From contig RCSS01000331.1 in assembly GCA_004000155.1 (NCBI GenBank), positions 1 to 29,106 on the forward strand: a stretch of DNA of 29,106 nucleotides, given 5' to 3'. The translations under genes and the position numbers were made by a program. This stretch comes from Tubulinosema ratisbonensis. Its lineage: Eukaryota; Microsporidia; Tubulinosematidae. The notes beneath the pieces were generated by a model that searched no databases, was not told the DNA's origin, and worked only from the letters and a program-made list of their open reading frames with translations. Positions 7,865-17,114 of this stretch are shown here, one piece after another (the stretch's first letter is position 1; each line of letters starts with the position of its first letter).

Positions 7865-8965
7865 ATGAAAACAATGATGAATAATACAAGAAGTGACAAT
7901 AGTGAAGCAAATGAACTTTCGAATGATAGAATTGTAAAAGATAAGAGAGTATCGGATGTAAATGAATCAAATAAGATATCCTGTGGTACCACAAAAGATA
8001 AACACAAGTTAGAGAGCGAGAAGAAAGCTGAGACAGAGCCTTCAGAAAAGAAAGATTCTACCACTTGTAGTGTTGTTCGGGAAAGTGATGAGATGAAAAA
8101 TGGAGACAAAACCAAATTACCTCAAAGAAAATTCACAAAACTTGAAGATTATAAACAATGTTTAGAAAAACAGCCAAAAATAGAAAAAAAGACAGACGAA
8201 ATAAAAGAATCAATCGAAAATGGCAAAGTTTCTAAGCTTGTTAACAAATTTGAAATGATAGCTAAATCTGATATGCCTAGAGAGAATCTTTTAGCCTGCA
8301 TAGATAGTCCAAAAGAAGAAGAAATCAATTTACTTGTAATTTCCGTATCAAACACAATAAAAGAAGAACCTACAATTCAACCACAAGAAAACAATGTTAT
8401 TAATTCTTCTGAAGAATTAAAAACCGACGTAAAAGAAAAAATCAACAAAATAAATGAAATATCTTCTTTAAGCCAAAAAATTGCAGAAGAAAGAAATAAA
8501 GAAAAAGAACCCGCGATTCAACCACAAGAAAACAATGTTATTAATTCTTCTGAAGAATTAAAAGCCGACGTAAAAGAAAAAATCAACAAAATAAATGAAA
8601 TATCTTCTTTAAGTCAAAAAATTATAGAAGAAAAAAAGAAAAACGATGAAAGCCCTTTAATTAAAACAACAAAAAATGAAATAAAAGAAATCATCCATGA
8701 AGAAAAAAATAATTTTAACAAAGAAAAGATTTCTTTTGCTGCCAAAATAAGAAATATTTTCTCTGTTCAAGATAGTGAAATTAGAAGTAAATTATTAGAA
8801 AAAATGTGTATGGATAGAGTAGAAAAAGGAAGTTATTTTGATTTAACTAAGTTTAATTGTGAAGCTGAAGAATTTATCCCAGAAGAAGAAGAAAATACAA
8901 ATCATAAGCCTGGNATATTTTCCAAAATAATTTCATTTTTTACTTGTGGTGGTAAAGAATTATGA
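7865..8965 (+). CDS. Charged disordered protein with a 47-residue tandem repeat and PAM2-like motif
   Basis: The 366-residue protein is Lys/Glu/Asn-rich and probably mostly disordered or coiled-coil. I do not recognise it as a whole. Residues about 168-262 contain two nearly identical 47-residue copies, each running from IQPQENNVINSSEEL to ISSLSQKI. Residues 328-339 read TKFNCEAEEFIP, close to the PAM2 consensus (x-x-L-N-x-x-A-x-E-F-x-P). That motif binds the MLLE domain of poly(A)-binding protein. The invariant N, A, E, F and P are present, with Phe in place of Leu. The PAM2 lies in a short C-terminal region that looks more ordered (SFAAKIRNIF onward). The inferred role is an mRNA- or translation-associated adaptor. 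There is an N in the codon for residue 350 (GGN, glycine). It is convergent with CCT6. Confidence 0.8.
   Translation: MKTMMNNTRSDNSEANELSNDRIVKDKRVSDVNESNKISCGTTKDKHKLESEKKAETEPSEKKDSTTCSVVRESDEMKNGDKTKLPQRKFTKLEDYKQCLEKQPKIEKKTDEIKESIENGKVSKLVNKFEMIAKSDMPRENLLACIDSPKEEEINLLVISVSNTIKEEPTIQPQENNVINSSEELKTDVKEKINKINEISSLSQKIAEERNKEKEPAIQPQENNVINSSEELKADVKEKINKINEISSLSQKIIEEKKKNDESPLIKTTKNEIKEIIHEEKNNFNKEKISFAAKIRNIFSVQDSEIRSKLLEKMCMDRVEKGSYFDLTKFNCEAEEFIPEEEENTNHKPXIFSKIISFFTCGGKEL
8366..8647 (+). repeat. Two in-frame 141-bp tandem copies within the charged protein gene
   Basis: Unit 1 runs from 8366 to 8506 and unit 2 from 8507 to about 8647. Identical landmarks (ATTCAACCACAAGAAAAC) lie at 8375 and 8516, exactly 141 bp apart. 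Differences are few, such as AAAACC versus AAAGCC, so the duplication is recent or homogenised. Confidence 0.9.
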
Positions 8966-9512
8966 ATAAAAGAGAAGTGAAAAAATATTTTATTTTTTTA
9001 AATTAAGTTAATGATTATGTTTACTAAACTTTATTTGATTTTTAATTTAAAATATTTTTTTAAGAAATAAAATTTGATTATTTTTTGTAAAAAATTAATA
9101 AAAATCTAAAATTCATCAATTATTGTTTAAATTTTAGATTTTAATTTAATTTTTATACCTTAAATAAGTTTTTTATAAATTAATTTATTATTTACATTAC
9201 ACAAAATTATATTTAAATGAGCTTAAGAGAAAATTATAATTTTTAGAAGCTCTGTAAATAATTTTATAAATTCGAAAGAAAAATATTAGATGTCAAATTA
9301 ATAAAAAGATTACCTTAATTATAAATTAAAAATATTTATGTATAAAACTTATAAATTTACATAAAAGCTATTATGAAGCTTAACACTTAAAGAATTGATT
9401 TACAATCTTAAAATATTTGAATTGATTTACAATCCAAAATATTTATTTAAAATAAATATCTAATAAAATTATTATCAAAAATAAGACGTAAANTTTAAAT
9501 CAAATATTTTAC
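8966..9512. other. Convergent intergenic region, AT-rich
   Basis: Lies between two convergent genes and holds no gene. Two tandem copies of a ~27-bp unit beginning GAATTGATTTACAATC occur at 9392-9418 and 9419-9444. One ambiguous base is at 9493. Confidence 0.6.
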
Positions 9513-11030
9513 TTAATTTTTCTTACCTTCTTCCCTAATAGCCTTACCTGCCTTAATAATCTCATCAATCAATAAAAGATTCATAGCAGAGACACACGAA
9601 TTCATAAGCACAGATGAAACAACTGTAACATTTTCAGGTACTTCTTCATAAACAAAATTATTTCTTTCCATCGCACCAAGAGTCTCTTGCAAATTTAATT
9701 TAGAATTTCTTATCAAAATTTTTAACATTTCTTCGTAAGCTTCTTTTANAATTTTATANCCCACTGCGTTCTTTTTTTCTTTAATTTTTTCTGACATGAT
9801 TTGTGTTAATTTAAAATAAATTTTGTAACCTCCTTCCAAGTAAACCTGATTTTTTAAGCAGTGTGTCAAACTTCTGAAGGTAGATTTTATTGAGTTATGA
9901 ATTTTCTCTGAGTCTAATTGGTTATCTCCTTTAATTAAAATTGTACAGCTATTTTTGAAGGGTACCCCCTCTAAAAAAGTGTATTTTTCATCTCCTTCTT
10001 CCTTAACATACGCCTTTTTNCAAAAACCTAAATTTTCTTCTTTGATTTCTTCTACCCTGGAAATAATATTACCCCCACACATTTTAATTAATCTTTCCAT
10101 ATTTCTTCTNTTGGCTCTNCTTAAACCTAATACGTTGGCATTAGCTAATATTTCTANAGAATAAGGATCTATNCCTCTTTCNGAAATAAGAACAAGAGAA
10201 AGACCTTGTGATTTTAACTTATTAGCTAATTCAGCAATACAATTTGCTCTTTGTGTGATAAAGTTTCTTTCATTTTCCACAATCTTTTTTCTTTCTTCTA
10301 CTGATGAATAATAGAACCCTGAGTGAACCTCAGGTCTTTCATATTCTAAAGAAAGGTTAGTCACCAAAATAGCACAATTCTCTAAATAAGTAGGCATGCC
10401 GTAATGCCTGTTTCCATGATCCAATACCAATCCATTGATTAATTTTACCTCTTTTTGACCAGGCATCTTCATAATTTCTACCATGTTAAAATCAAANAAA
10501 GAATTTCCTTTAATATTCTCCAATGCTTCCAAAATAATTTTACTAAGCTTTTCTGCTGTCTCCATTTCTATTTTAGTGCTCAAAGACACCAAAATAAGTT
10601 TTTCTAATATTTCTTGAGTGATTGGTTTTACTTCTGAGTTTAAATATTTGATTATTTCATTTTTACNTTCCTCGATTGATTCAATTATTTTGTAAATGGA
10701 AGTGCCTTCGTTGTAAAATTTAAAGGCAGAATTAAAAATTTTACAAAGAAGAACCACAAATGAAGAAGTGCCATCACCCACTTCCTTGGCTAAAGAGCTA
10801 ATTTGTCTGTTTATGACTATGGCAGTAGGGTGTGTAAAACTGATCTCTTTGCTCAGAATAGAGCCATCCTTAGTGACTTTCATCTGACCTGAAGGAGTGA
10901 TAAGCATTTTATAGGTGCCACATGGTCCTATATTGCTCTCAAATATCTGAGATAATGAGTTTATGGCTATGTAATTCATTTTTATTGCTTGACCTTGTTG
11001 AGTCATTTGAGTTTCTGATGAGGTTGTCAT
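9513..11030 (-). CDS. CCT6: Chaperonin CCT zeta subunit (TCP-1 zeta)
   Basis: The 505-residue group II chaperonin subunit would form one position of the cytosolic eight-subunit CCT/TRiC ring that folds actin, tubulin and other proteins. Zeta-specific blocks are clear: GLVLDHGNRH, NLSLEYERPEVHSGFYY, the I-D-P-Y-S segment and R-R-N-M-E-R-L. General ATP-site motifs are GPCGTYKML (35-43), TKDG (53-56) and GDGTSS (85-90), which keeps the catalytic Asp. The second nucleotide loop, usually P-G-G/A-G-A-x-E, is LEGGYKI here, an unusual divergence. The protein is slightly shorter than typical zeta subunits (about 530). CCCC abuts the ATG at 11031-11034 and supports this start over Met18. Ten bases are N, mostly at synonymous positions. 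Confidence 0.95.
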   Translation of the reverse strand: MTTSSETQMTQQGQAIKMNYIAINSLSQIFESNIGPCGTYKMLITPSGQMKVTKDGSILSKEISFTHPTAIVINRQISSLAKEVGDGTSSFVVLLCKIFNSAFKFYNEGTSIYKIIESIEEXKNEIIKYLNSEVKPITQEILEKLILVSLSTKIEMETAEKLSKIILEALENIKGNSXFDFNMVEIMKMPGQKEVKLINGLVLDHGNRHYGMPTYLENCAILVTNLSLEYERPEVHSGFYYSSVEERKKIVENERNFITQRANCIAELANKLKSQGLSLVLIXERXIDPYSXEILANANVLGLXRAXRRNMERLIKMCGGNIISRVEEIKEENLGFXKKAYVKEEGDEKYTFLEGVPFKNSCTILIKGDNQLDSEKIHNSIKSTFRSLTHCLKNQVYLEGGYKIYFKLTQIMSEKIKEKKNAVXYKIXKEAYEEMLKILIRNSKLNLQETLGAMERNNFVYEEVPENVTVVSSVLMNSCVSAMNLLLIDEIIKAGKAIREEGKKN

Positions 11031-11034
11031 GGGG
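11031..11034 (-). promoter_or_regulatory. CCCC start-proximal signal of CCT6
   Basis: Four C residues on the minus strand directly precede the ATG within sequence otherwise made almost only of A and T. It is the same signal as before uS7 and enolase. Confidence 0.6.
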
Positions 11035-11632
11035 TAATTAAAAAATAATATTTTATTTTTTAAATAATTATTTTAAAATAAGTATTTCATTATTTAATAT
11101 TTTATTTTAATATTTAATTATTTATTTTTTAAATAATTATTATTATTTTTTATAATTTGAATTTAAGTATAAAACATTTATGCAATTTTTTTGTATTTGA
11201 GTTTTAAATTAAAATAATTTATCTATAAAATCTAAATAAAAATTTTTAAATGATTTTTTTAATTCTAAGATTATTTTATTTATAAAAATAAGTTAAATCA
11301 AGTAAAAAGCATTATTTTTCATTTGATTTTTTATTACGCATAATGAAATAATCTAAGAATTAAACAAAAAAGAATAAATTAATCAATAAAAAATTTTTAT
11401 TAAAAGTTAATAATTCATTTCATAATTTATATTTTGATTGGTCAATTCTTAATATTAATTTACATGTTTCACAATTAAATTTTGTATTAATTGATTTCGA
11501 TGAATAAATTTTTAATTAATTACACAAGTTTTTTAAAATAAATGTTATGATTACCTATAAAAAAGGAAACATTAAAACAAAATGGTTTGAAAAAGTGCTT
11601 TAAAGATTTATTCACACTGGTAAAAAATCACT
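11035..11632. other. AT-rich intergenic region, nothing recognised
   Basis: The sequence upstream of CCT6 is almost pure A/T, with a direct repeat of TTTTTTAAATAATTATT (near 11055 and 11127). No coding frame or structured RNA is seen. Confidence 0.6.
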
Positions 11633-12073
11633 CTACTGATATTCTAAACTATCATTCTCATTTTGTTTATTTAAATTGATCTTACAATACTCCTCGTACG
11701 CTATGTCCGCCAGTATGTCAAGCCTGCTTTTCTTGTATTGTGTGTTGGGAATTGAATAATCTATAAATTGTTGTTGTGACCAAGGTTCTATGCCACTCAT
11801 GTCTTCACCTCTTTGTTTGGCTTTCTGTCTTTGGTTTTGAAACCAAATCTGGACTGTTCGCGGTTTAATTCTAAGATTTCTGGCCAAATCTTCTCTAATT
11901 TCCGTAGGGGGAAATGGATCTATCATAAAAAATCTCATCAATAACTCATTTTGGGTGGGAGTCATAATAGTTCTAGTCCTTTTTTTATAAGAACCGTGTC
12001 TATCTAATTCATATCCACTATCTGTGTCATTTGTGTTATCTTTAGGGTTGTCCATTTGTTTTGTTGATGGCAA
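11633..12073 (-). CDS. Homeodomain transcription factor
   Basis: The 146-residue protein has a single canonical 60-residue homeodomain at residues 30-89, with no loop extension, so it is not of the TALE class. The basic N-terminal arm (KKRTR) is followed by three helices. Core positions L16, F20, W48, F49, N51 and R53 are all present, and recognition helix 3 reads RTVQIWFQNQRQKAK. Position 50 is Gln, which usually favours TAAT-type sites. The first 29 residues are polar and the C-terminal 57 residues are tyrosine- and asparagine-rich with no recognised domain. Microsporidia encode small sets of such homeodomain proteins. Met1 is preceded by GCC; Met7 is an alternative start. The target genes are unknown. 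Confidence 0.93.
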   Translation of the reverse strand: MPSTKQMDNPKDNTNDTDSGYELDRHGSYKKRTRTIMTPTQNELLMRFFMIDPFPPTEIREDLARNLRIKPRTVQIWFQNQRQKAKQRGEDMSGIEPWSQQQFIDYSIPNTQYKKSRLDILADIAYEEYCKINLNKQNENDSLEYQ

Positions 12074-12983
12074 TTTTTTAACTAAGAATATGTTTCATAC
12101 TTTGTTTCTAATCACAGTAATAATTTGTTATTTTAATAAAATTAAAAGTCATTTTAGTGGATTGTTTAGCAAATTAATTAATTTTATGACGTATCCTAAT
12201 CTTATGATTAGTTTTTATTAATAAATAAGTAAATTTAACACTTTTTTTGCTAATAAATTGTAATTTATACCTAAAAATAGGCATTTAAAATTTTTTTAAC
12301 ACCTTTTTTTGCTAAAATTTGCTCATCTACCTTTCAAATAATAATATGACTGCACAATAAAAAGATTTAAAAGTCATTTAATTTTAAATATCATTTCTTT
12401 TAAAAAAATAAAATTTTTATTTCTAAACTATTTTATAAATTAATTAATCAAAGTGTGAGAATATTTCTTTGCTGTTTTGTATTAAAATATTTAATAATGT
12501 ATTGGATATTTTAATAATTTTTGGTTAATTTTGTTTGTTTAATAAATTAAATTATAAGTGTCAATATTTAAAAAATATTTTGTATTTTATAAATCTATCA
12601 GAAAATAAAAGTCAATTTTTAATTTATCATATTAAAAATAAATAAACATCCTTTATTTTTTAAATATACAATAAACCTCTTCTTTATTTTTTTAAATTTA
12701 AAATAAACATTCTTTGTAAATTTAAAATACACATTCTTTGTAAATATGAAATAAACAAAGTGAAATTGTATTTATTTTATATTTAAAAAAATAATTTAAA
12801 AAATATAATACAATTTAAATTTGATTTTTTATGAAATTATTGTAGCACATTAAAATAAAACCAATTAATAAATTTACTCTTGGTATTAAACTTTGACAAA
12901 CATTGTTAAGGAAATAATAAATTAATTCTTAAAAATCAATTTATTTTTTATAAATTAAAATTAATNNNTTTTAAGAATAGATT
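12074..12983. other. AT-rich intergenic region with a short tandem repeat
   Basis: No gene is seen. A degenerate tandem array lies at about 12640-12760. Two good ~24-bp units, each AAAATAAACATTCTTTGTAAATTT-like, are at about 12699-12722 and 12723-12746. More decayed units lie to the left. NNN at 12966-12968 marks an unresolved position. Confidence 0.6.
12640..12760. repeat. Degenerate ~24-bp tandem repeat
   Basis: Repeated ACATTCTTTGTAAAT cores 24 bp apart (12707 and 12731), with related ACATCCTTTATTTTT and ACCTCTTCTTTATTTTT units upstream. It lies downstream of the enolase stop. Confidence 0.6.
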
Positions 12984-14213
12984 TTATTGTAATTCTTCAC
13001 TAATCCTAAGCAACTGATTATATTTTTCTACTCTCTCTCCTCTACAAGGCGCACCCGCTTTAATAGCCTCTGCTCCTATCCCAACAGCAAAATCAGAAAT
13101 AAACGAATCCATTGTTTCACCACTCCTATGTGACACCATAAGTGAAAATCCATTTTTTCTGGCCAATAAACAAGCTTCTATAGTCTCACTTACTGTTCCT
13201 ACCTGGTTAAGTTTAACTAATAACCCATTACACATTTTTTTATCAATTGCTTGTTTTACCAATTCAAAATTTGTGACTGTTAAGTCATCGCCAATGATTT
13301 TTACTTCATTTTTTACCGATTGTGTTAAACTAATCCATGGCTCATAGTCATCTTCAGCAAAAGGATCTTCTAAAGAATAAATCAATGGATATTTCTTCAA
13401 AATCTGTAAGTAATAACTTACAAACTCAGTTGAGGAGAGTGTTTGTGTGCCAATATCATAAACTTTGTTGGAGTAGAAAGACGAGGCAGCTGCGTCTATG
13501 GCTATTTTCATGTTTTCAAAATGATAATCATTGTAAGTTTGCATAATTAAATCTAATCCTTCTTCTAAAGTATTAATTGGTGGTGCAAACCCACCCTCAT
13601 CTCCTACGCCTATGGCTATTTTTCCAAACTTAGAAGTGATAACCTTTTTTAATCTGTCATAAAACTTACAAGCCATTTTTAAATTTGTTGAGTAATCTTC
13701 GTACTGAAATGCGATCATCAATTCTTGAAATTTAAGTTTGTTCCCAGAATGCATCCCTCCATTGATAATGTTAAAATGAGGGATTGGCATCTTTCTTTTT
13801 TGGTTTGCTAATTTGCTTATATATTCACTTAAATTAATATTCTTTATCAGTGCACCTGTCTTACAAACACAAAGTGAGATTGGCAAAATTATATTTGCCC
13901 CAAAATTACTTTTATTTTTTGTTTTATCAATTTTACACAATTGATTGTCAATTTCTGATTGGTCAGTTAAATTTCCCTTTAAAAAAGGAATAAGCTCTTT
14001 TTGGGCTCTTTTTATTATTTCTTTTACTGATTTACCATCGTAATCCTCATTATTGTCAGTTACCACCATTGCTTCTAGAGTGCCTGTAGAAGCACCTGAT
14101 GGGCATGATGAGGTTACTACCCCTTTACTAAAATGCAATTCTACNTCTACTGTGGGTATCCCTCTACTAGTTAGTATTTCTCTTAATTTTATTTTTGTAT
14201 TTGATATGTCCAT
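12984..14213 (-). CDS. ENO: Enolase (2-phosphoglycerate dehydratase)
   Basis: The 409-residue enzyme converts 2-phosphoglycerate to phosphoenolpyruvate in cytosolic glycolysis, a core ATP route in most microsporidia. All catalytic landmarks are present: SGASTG loop (39-44), NGGMHSGN with His155, QELMI with Glu164, GDEGGFAP with Glu206, metal ligands in AID (Asp240), SLEDPF (Glu282) and GDDLTVTN (309-310), Lys334, SHRSGET (361-367) and IKAGAP with Lys385. It is about 25 residues shorter than animal or yeast enolases, mainly through a shortened surface loop after residue 247. The expected S-R-G-N-P-T near the N-terminus is SRGIPT. CCC abuts the ATG (14214-14216), supporting the start. One N lies at a third codon position (14145, Glu). 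Confidence 0.97.
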   Translation of the reverse strand: MDISNTKIKLREILTSRGIPTVXVELHFSKGVVTSSCPSGASTGTLEAMVVTDNNEDYDGKSVKEIIKRAQKELIPFLKGNLTDQSEIDNQLCKIDKTKNKSNFGANIILPISLCVCKTGALIKNINLSEYISKLANQKRKMPIPHFNIINGGMHSGNKLKFQELMIAFQYEDYSTNLKMACKFYDRLKKVITSKFGKIAIGVGDEGGFAPPINTLEEGLDLIMQTYNDYHFENMKIAIDAAASSFYSNKVYDIGTQTLSSTEFVSYYLQILKKYPLIYSLEDPFAEDDYEPWISLTQSVKNEVKIIGDDLTVTNFELVKQAIDKKMCNGLLVKLNQVGTVSETIEACLLARKNGFSLMVSHRSGETMDSFISDFAVGIGAEAIKAGAPCRGERVEKYNQLLRISEELQ

Positions 14214-14216
14214 GGG
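14214..14216 (-). promoter_or_regulatory. CCC start-proximal signal of enolase
   Basis: On the minus strand ACACCC directly precedes ATG. Confidence 0.6.
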
Positions 14217-14983
14217 TGTTGTTTGTTTGTTTATTTTGAATCAATTCTTAAATTTAAAAAATAAATCATTTTTTTATTAAAAAAATAAAAGTCTTTTTTA
14301 ATTATTAGTAGACTAAGATTTTTCTTAAAAATTATCTATTTTTTAAATTTAATTAAAAATTCATTAAAACATTTTAATTTAATATATTTTTTTAGGCTTT
14401 AGATTAATAAATCAAAAAAAGAAAAATTAAATATTTATTTTTATGATATATTTCATATAATAGAATATTAAGTTTAATTTAGTAATGAAATAAATATTTT
14501 TTTATTTTTATTGATCATAATAGTAAACGTATAATTAGTTTAAATAAAAATAATGAAATTTACAAATTGAATATTTTAATAGGTAAACTAAATCAAAAAA
14601 TAAAAACATGGCAAAATATTAAAGACTAAAAATAATGATCTTTATTATTCGAGAAAAAACTTAAGTTTCAAATATAGATTGCAATACCCCCAAAATCATT
14701 ACAGAAAATAAGAAACACTATCACAAAAACAGTTTAAATCAATGGTTTAGCGGGATTTTATATGAGTTTTTACTTTTAAACGAAAAACCTCCAGTGTATT
14801 TCAACAATATTATTTTTTCAAGATAAATATTTATTTGATTTTTATAAAAATTATTTAGTTGAAATTTTTTTATTTTATACATAAATGTTTTCATTTAGTT
14901 TTAAAATATTTTGGATAATGTTATGTTTACTGTGGCATTTTTAATGATTAAATATCATAAATAAAATGACCATACCTTATTTA
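14217..14983. other. AT-rich intergenic region upstream of enolase, nothing recognised
   Basis: No coding frame, hairpin or repeat stands out between the enolase promoter side and repeat copy 3. Confidence 0.55.
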
Positions 14984-15203
14984 GTTATCTAACCAAAGTC
15001 TGCTAGGTAAGGTAGACTTACGCGGTCAAAAGAGTACGCAAGATAAGTTTTGGCGGGTGAAAGGGTCGCAGTATCTAAAGATGCACCTGAATATGTAGAA
15101 TATATTTATGCAAATGTTTCTTTTAACTAGATACTAATATTTTATGTAGAATGTGTGACGAAAAAATCTTTGTATAGATTTACAATCTCTAGGCAACAAA
15201 AAA
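14984..15203 (+). repeat. Dispersed ~220-bp repeat, copy 3 (most diverged)
   Basis: Aligns with copy 1 from CTAACCAAAG through GGTAAGGTAGACTTA, GCGGGTGAAAGGGTCGCAGTAT and TCTCTAGGCAACAAAAAA. The internal hairpin arms are partly lost and the CCCATCCC block reads ACAATCTC, so this is an older copy. It lies 370 bp downstream of paralogue P1. The following bases to 15574 are featureless. Confidence 0.75.
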
Positions 15204-15574
15204 GAAGTCTCAAAAAATCAGTATGATTTTCCACAAATTTATCAATAATTAAAATTGTATCACTCTAAAGAGAAAATCGCACAGTGTAAACATCATTAAC
15301 GAAAAATAAACTTCGTGTAAGAAGTTATTAAGTAAATCGAGAATATAAAATACTTTTATAAATAAGGTACTTGTGCAAGAGAAAAGTTATAGATATTTGT
15401 ATTTAAACTACTGCGCTTTATTTCTTTATTCTCAGATTGATTATTTTATAAACTCTTTACTATATTCTTAAATCTACGACAAATTAATATCCTTGATTTT
15501 TTTATAATATTTTTTTATCGTATTATTCAAATCAAAAATTATTTTTAAATGATATTTATTAAATCATAAATCCT

Positions 15575-17104
15575 TCATTTTGATAAAGTTTCTTGTCGAT
15601 TATTTACTACTAAATTTTCAATTGATTTTGTTTTATTATATATATCAACTAAGTTTTGATGAAAACTATTAATATATTCATTCATAGCATTGTTTTCAGT
15701 CAAAAAACTAATATCTTCTAAATTTTTAAATTCATATCTCTCATAATGTAAAATTTCATCCGTCAGATGGCCAAATCTACCCGACAAGACTCGGCTTAAA
15801 ATGTTAGTTAGATATCTATATTTTTCTGTAAAAGGTTCATTGTAGAATTTTTCATTAGAATAAACAACACCAATATGCTTTTTTCGCTTGTATATAAGTT
15901 CTGGTTTGGATGTATTTAATAATTCAGAATAATAAACGTCTAAATAATTAAACTTTAAAGCAAAATTAGGGTGTTTGTATCTTAGAAAAGATAAAAAAGT
16001 AATTGCTTTATGTCTTCTGATAAATTTATATTCTATTTTCAGATCAATAAATAATTTTAAAATTAGGAATCGAACAAAAAACACAAACTTAAGCAGATTC
16101 TTGTTATTGTAATAAATTGATGCTATTTCAGGGGTTTTGTTTTTAAAAAAAATATCTTTGTTTAATTCATAGATGTATATTATAGTTTGGAAGTAAACAT
16201 ATACTTTTTCTTTACACCTCTGTGAAATCTTTGTATAATCTATCAATGAAAAAATCTCAATTTCACTGCATATAGTTTTTATGAATTCGTATTTGTTTGT
16301 TGCTTGAATTATAAGTTCCATATCAAAACTTAAATAAGAGCAGGATGATCTATTTGACAAAGAATATGATTCGAGAACTTGGTTCAGATCTCCAACTTCT
16401 AAAATAACTTCGAAAAGAGTTTCTATATTTTTAGTAAAAACTTTATATTTGGTACATAATTTCTTGAGTTTAGAAGTCTCAAAACATAGCAAAATGTAAT
16501 CATTTTTAACAGATTTTAGGTTCCAGTCTTTCTCACAGCTAAAAAAATTTGTTAGCAAATCATAAATATTTATGCAGCATGATTTAAATTCCGAATCTGT
16601 TTCACATTCAGAAAACCCCATGTCGATTTCGTAGTTTGATAAGGTAATTTTATTTAAATAAATTATAAATGGAAGTTTGTGTTGTTTTGAGACATCAATA
16701 TGCATTTTTATGAACGATGTATATTTCATTTCTCGATCGCCTCTTGAATTTGAAACATCTTGACAGATATCTTCTGTTAAGTCTGAAGTTATAACAAAAC
16801 CAGTCTGTTTATGCATCTGTGATGAGGATCCAGCGTGATCAAGGCTTGTTAAACTTTGATTTTTGATTATAGAAGTTTTACTGTATCCCTCTTCTGTAGT
16901 TGTGTTTTGTTGTGATATTTCAAAAAACTCGGAAATTTGTTCAAAAGGTATGTCTATAGCTTCATGAATAATAAAGCCATGTTCCATTATTACATCTTTA
17001 GATAAACATTCATGAGAATTGGTACCAAACGAAATCAACCCTTCTTCAGATGATAAACTACATGTTATTGATTTAAAAACGAAAACGATTAATGTATTTC
17101 TCAT
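15575..17104 (-). CDS. Paralogue P1 of a putative secreted, lineage-specific family
   Basis: The 509-residue protein is of unrecognised function and homologous to the products at 19976-21637 (P2) and 25646-27178 (P3). Shared blocks, in order, are YDLLTNFF..EK (181-192), YFQTIIYIYELNKDIFF (304-320), IYYNNKNLLKFVFFVRFL (330-347) and RYKHPNFALKFNYLD (375-389). The N-terminus (MRNTLIVFVFKSITC) looks like a signal peptide and is followed by about 120 Ser/Glu-rich, probably disordered residues. No further membrane span is convincing, so secretion is inferred. Unlike P2 and P3 it lacks a lysine/arginine cluster before the shared domain. The start is preceded by GCCC eight bases upstream. Confidence 0.85.
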   Translation of the reverse strand: MRNTLIVFVFKSITCSLSSEEGLISFGTNSHECLSKDVIMEHGFIIHEAIDIPFEQISEFFEISQQNTTTEEGYSKTSIIKNQSLTSLDHAGSSSQMHKQTGFVITSDLTEDICQDVSNSRGDREMKYTSFIKMHIDVSKQHKLPFIIYLNKITLSNYEIDMGFSECETDSEFKSCCINIYDLLTNFFSCEKDWNLKSVKNDYILLCFETSKLKKLCTKYKVFTKNIETLFEVILEVGDLNQVLESYSLSNRSSCSYLSFDMELIIQATNKYEFIKTICSEIEIFSLIDYTKISQRCKEKVYVYFQTIIYIYELNKDIFFKNKTPEIASIYYNNKNLLKFVFFVRFLILKLFIDLKIEYKFIRRHKAITFLSFLRYKHPNFALKFNYLDVYYSELLNTSKPELIYKRKKHIGVVYSNEKFYNEPFTEKYRYLTNILSRVLSGRFGHLTDEILHYERYEFKNLEDISFLTENNAMNEYINSFHQNLVDIYNKTKSIENLVVNNRQETLSK

Positions 17105-17111
17105 AAACGAA

Positions 17112-17114
17112 GGG
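17112..17114 (-). promoter_or_regulatory. CCC signal upstream of P1
   Basis: Minus-strand AAGCCCTTCGTTT precedes the ATG. CCC is seven bases from the start rather than abutting it as in the conserved genes. Confidence 0.45.
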
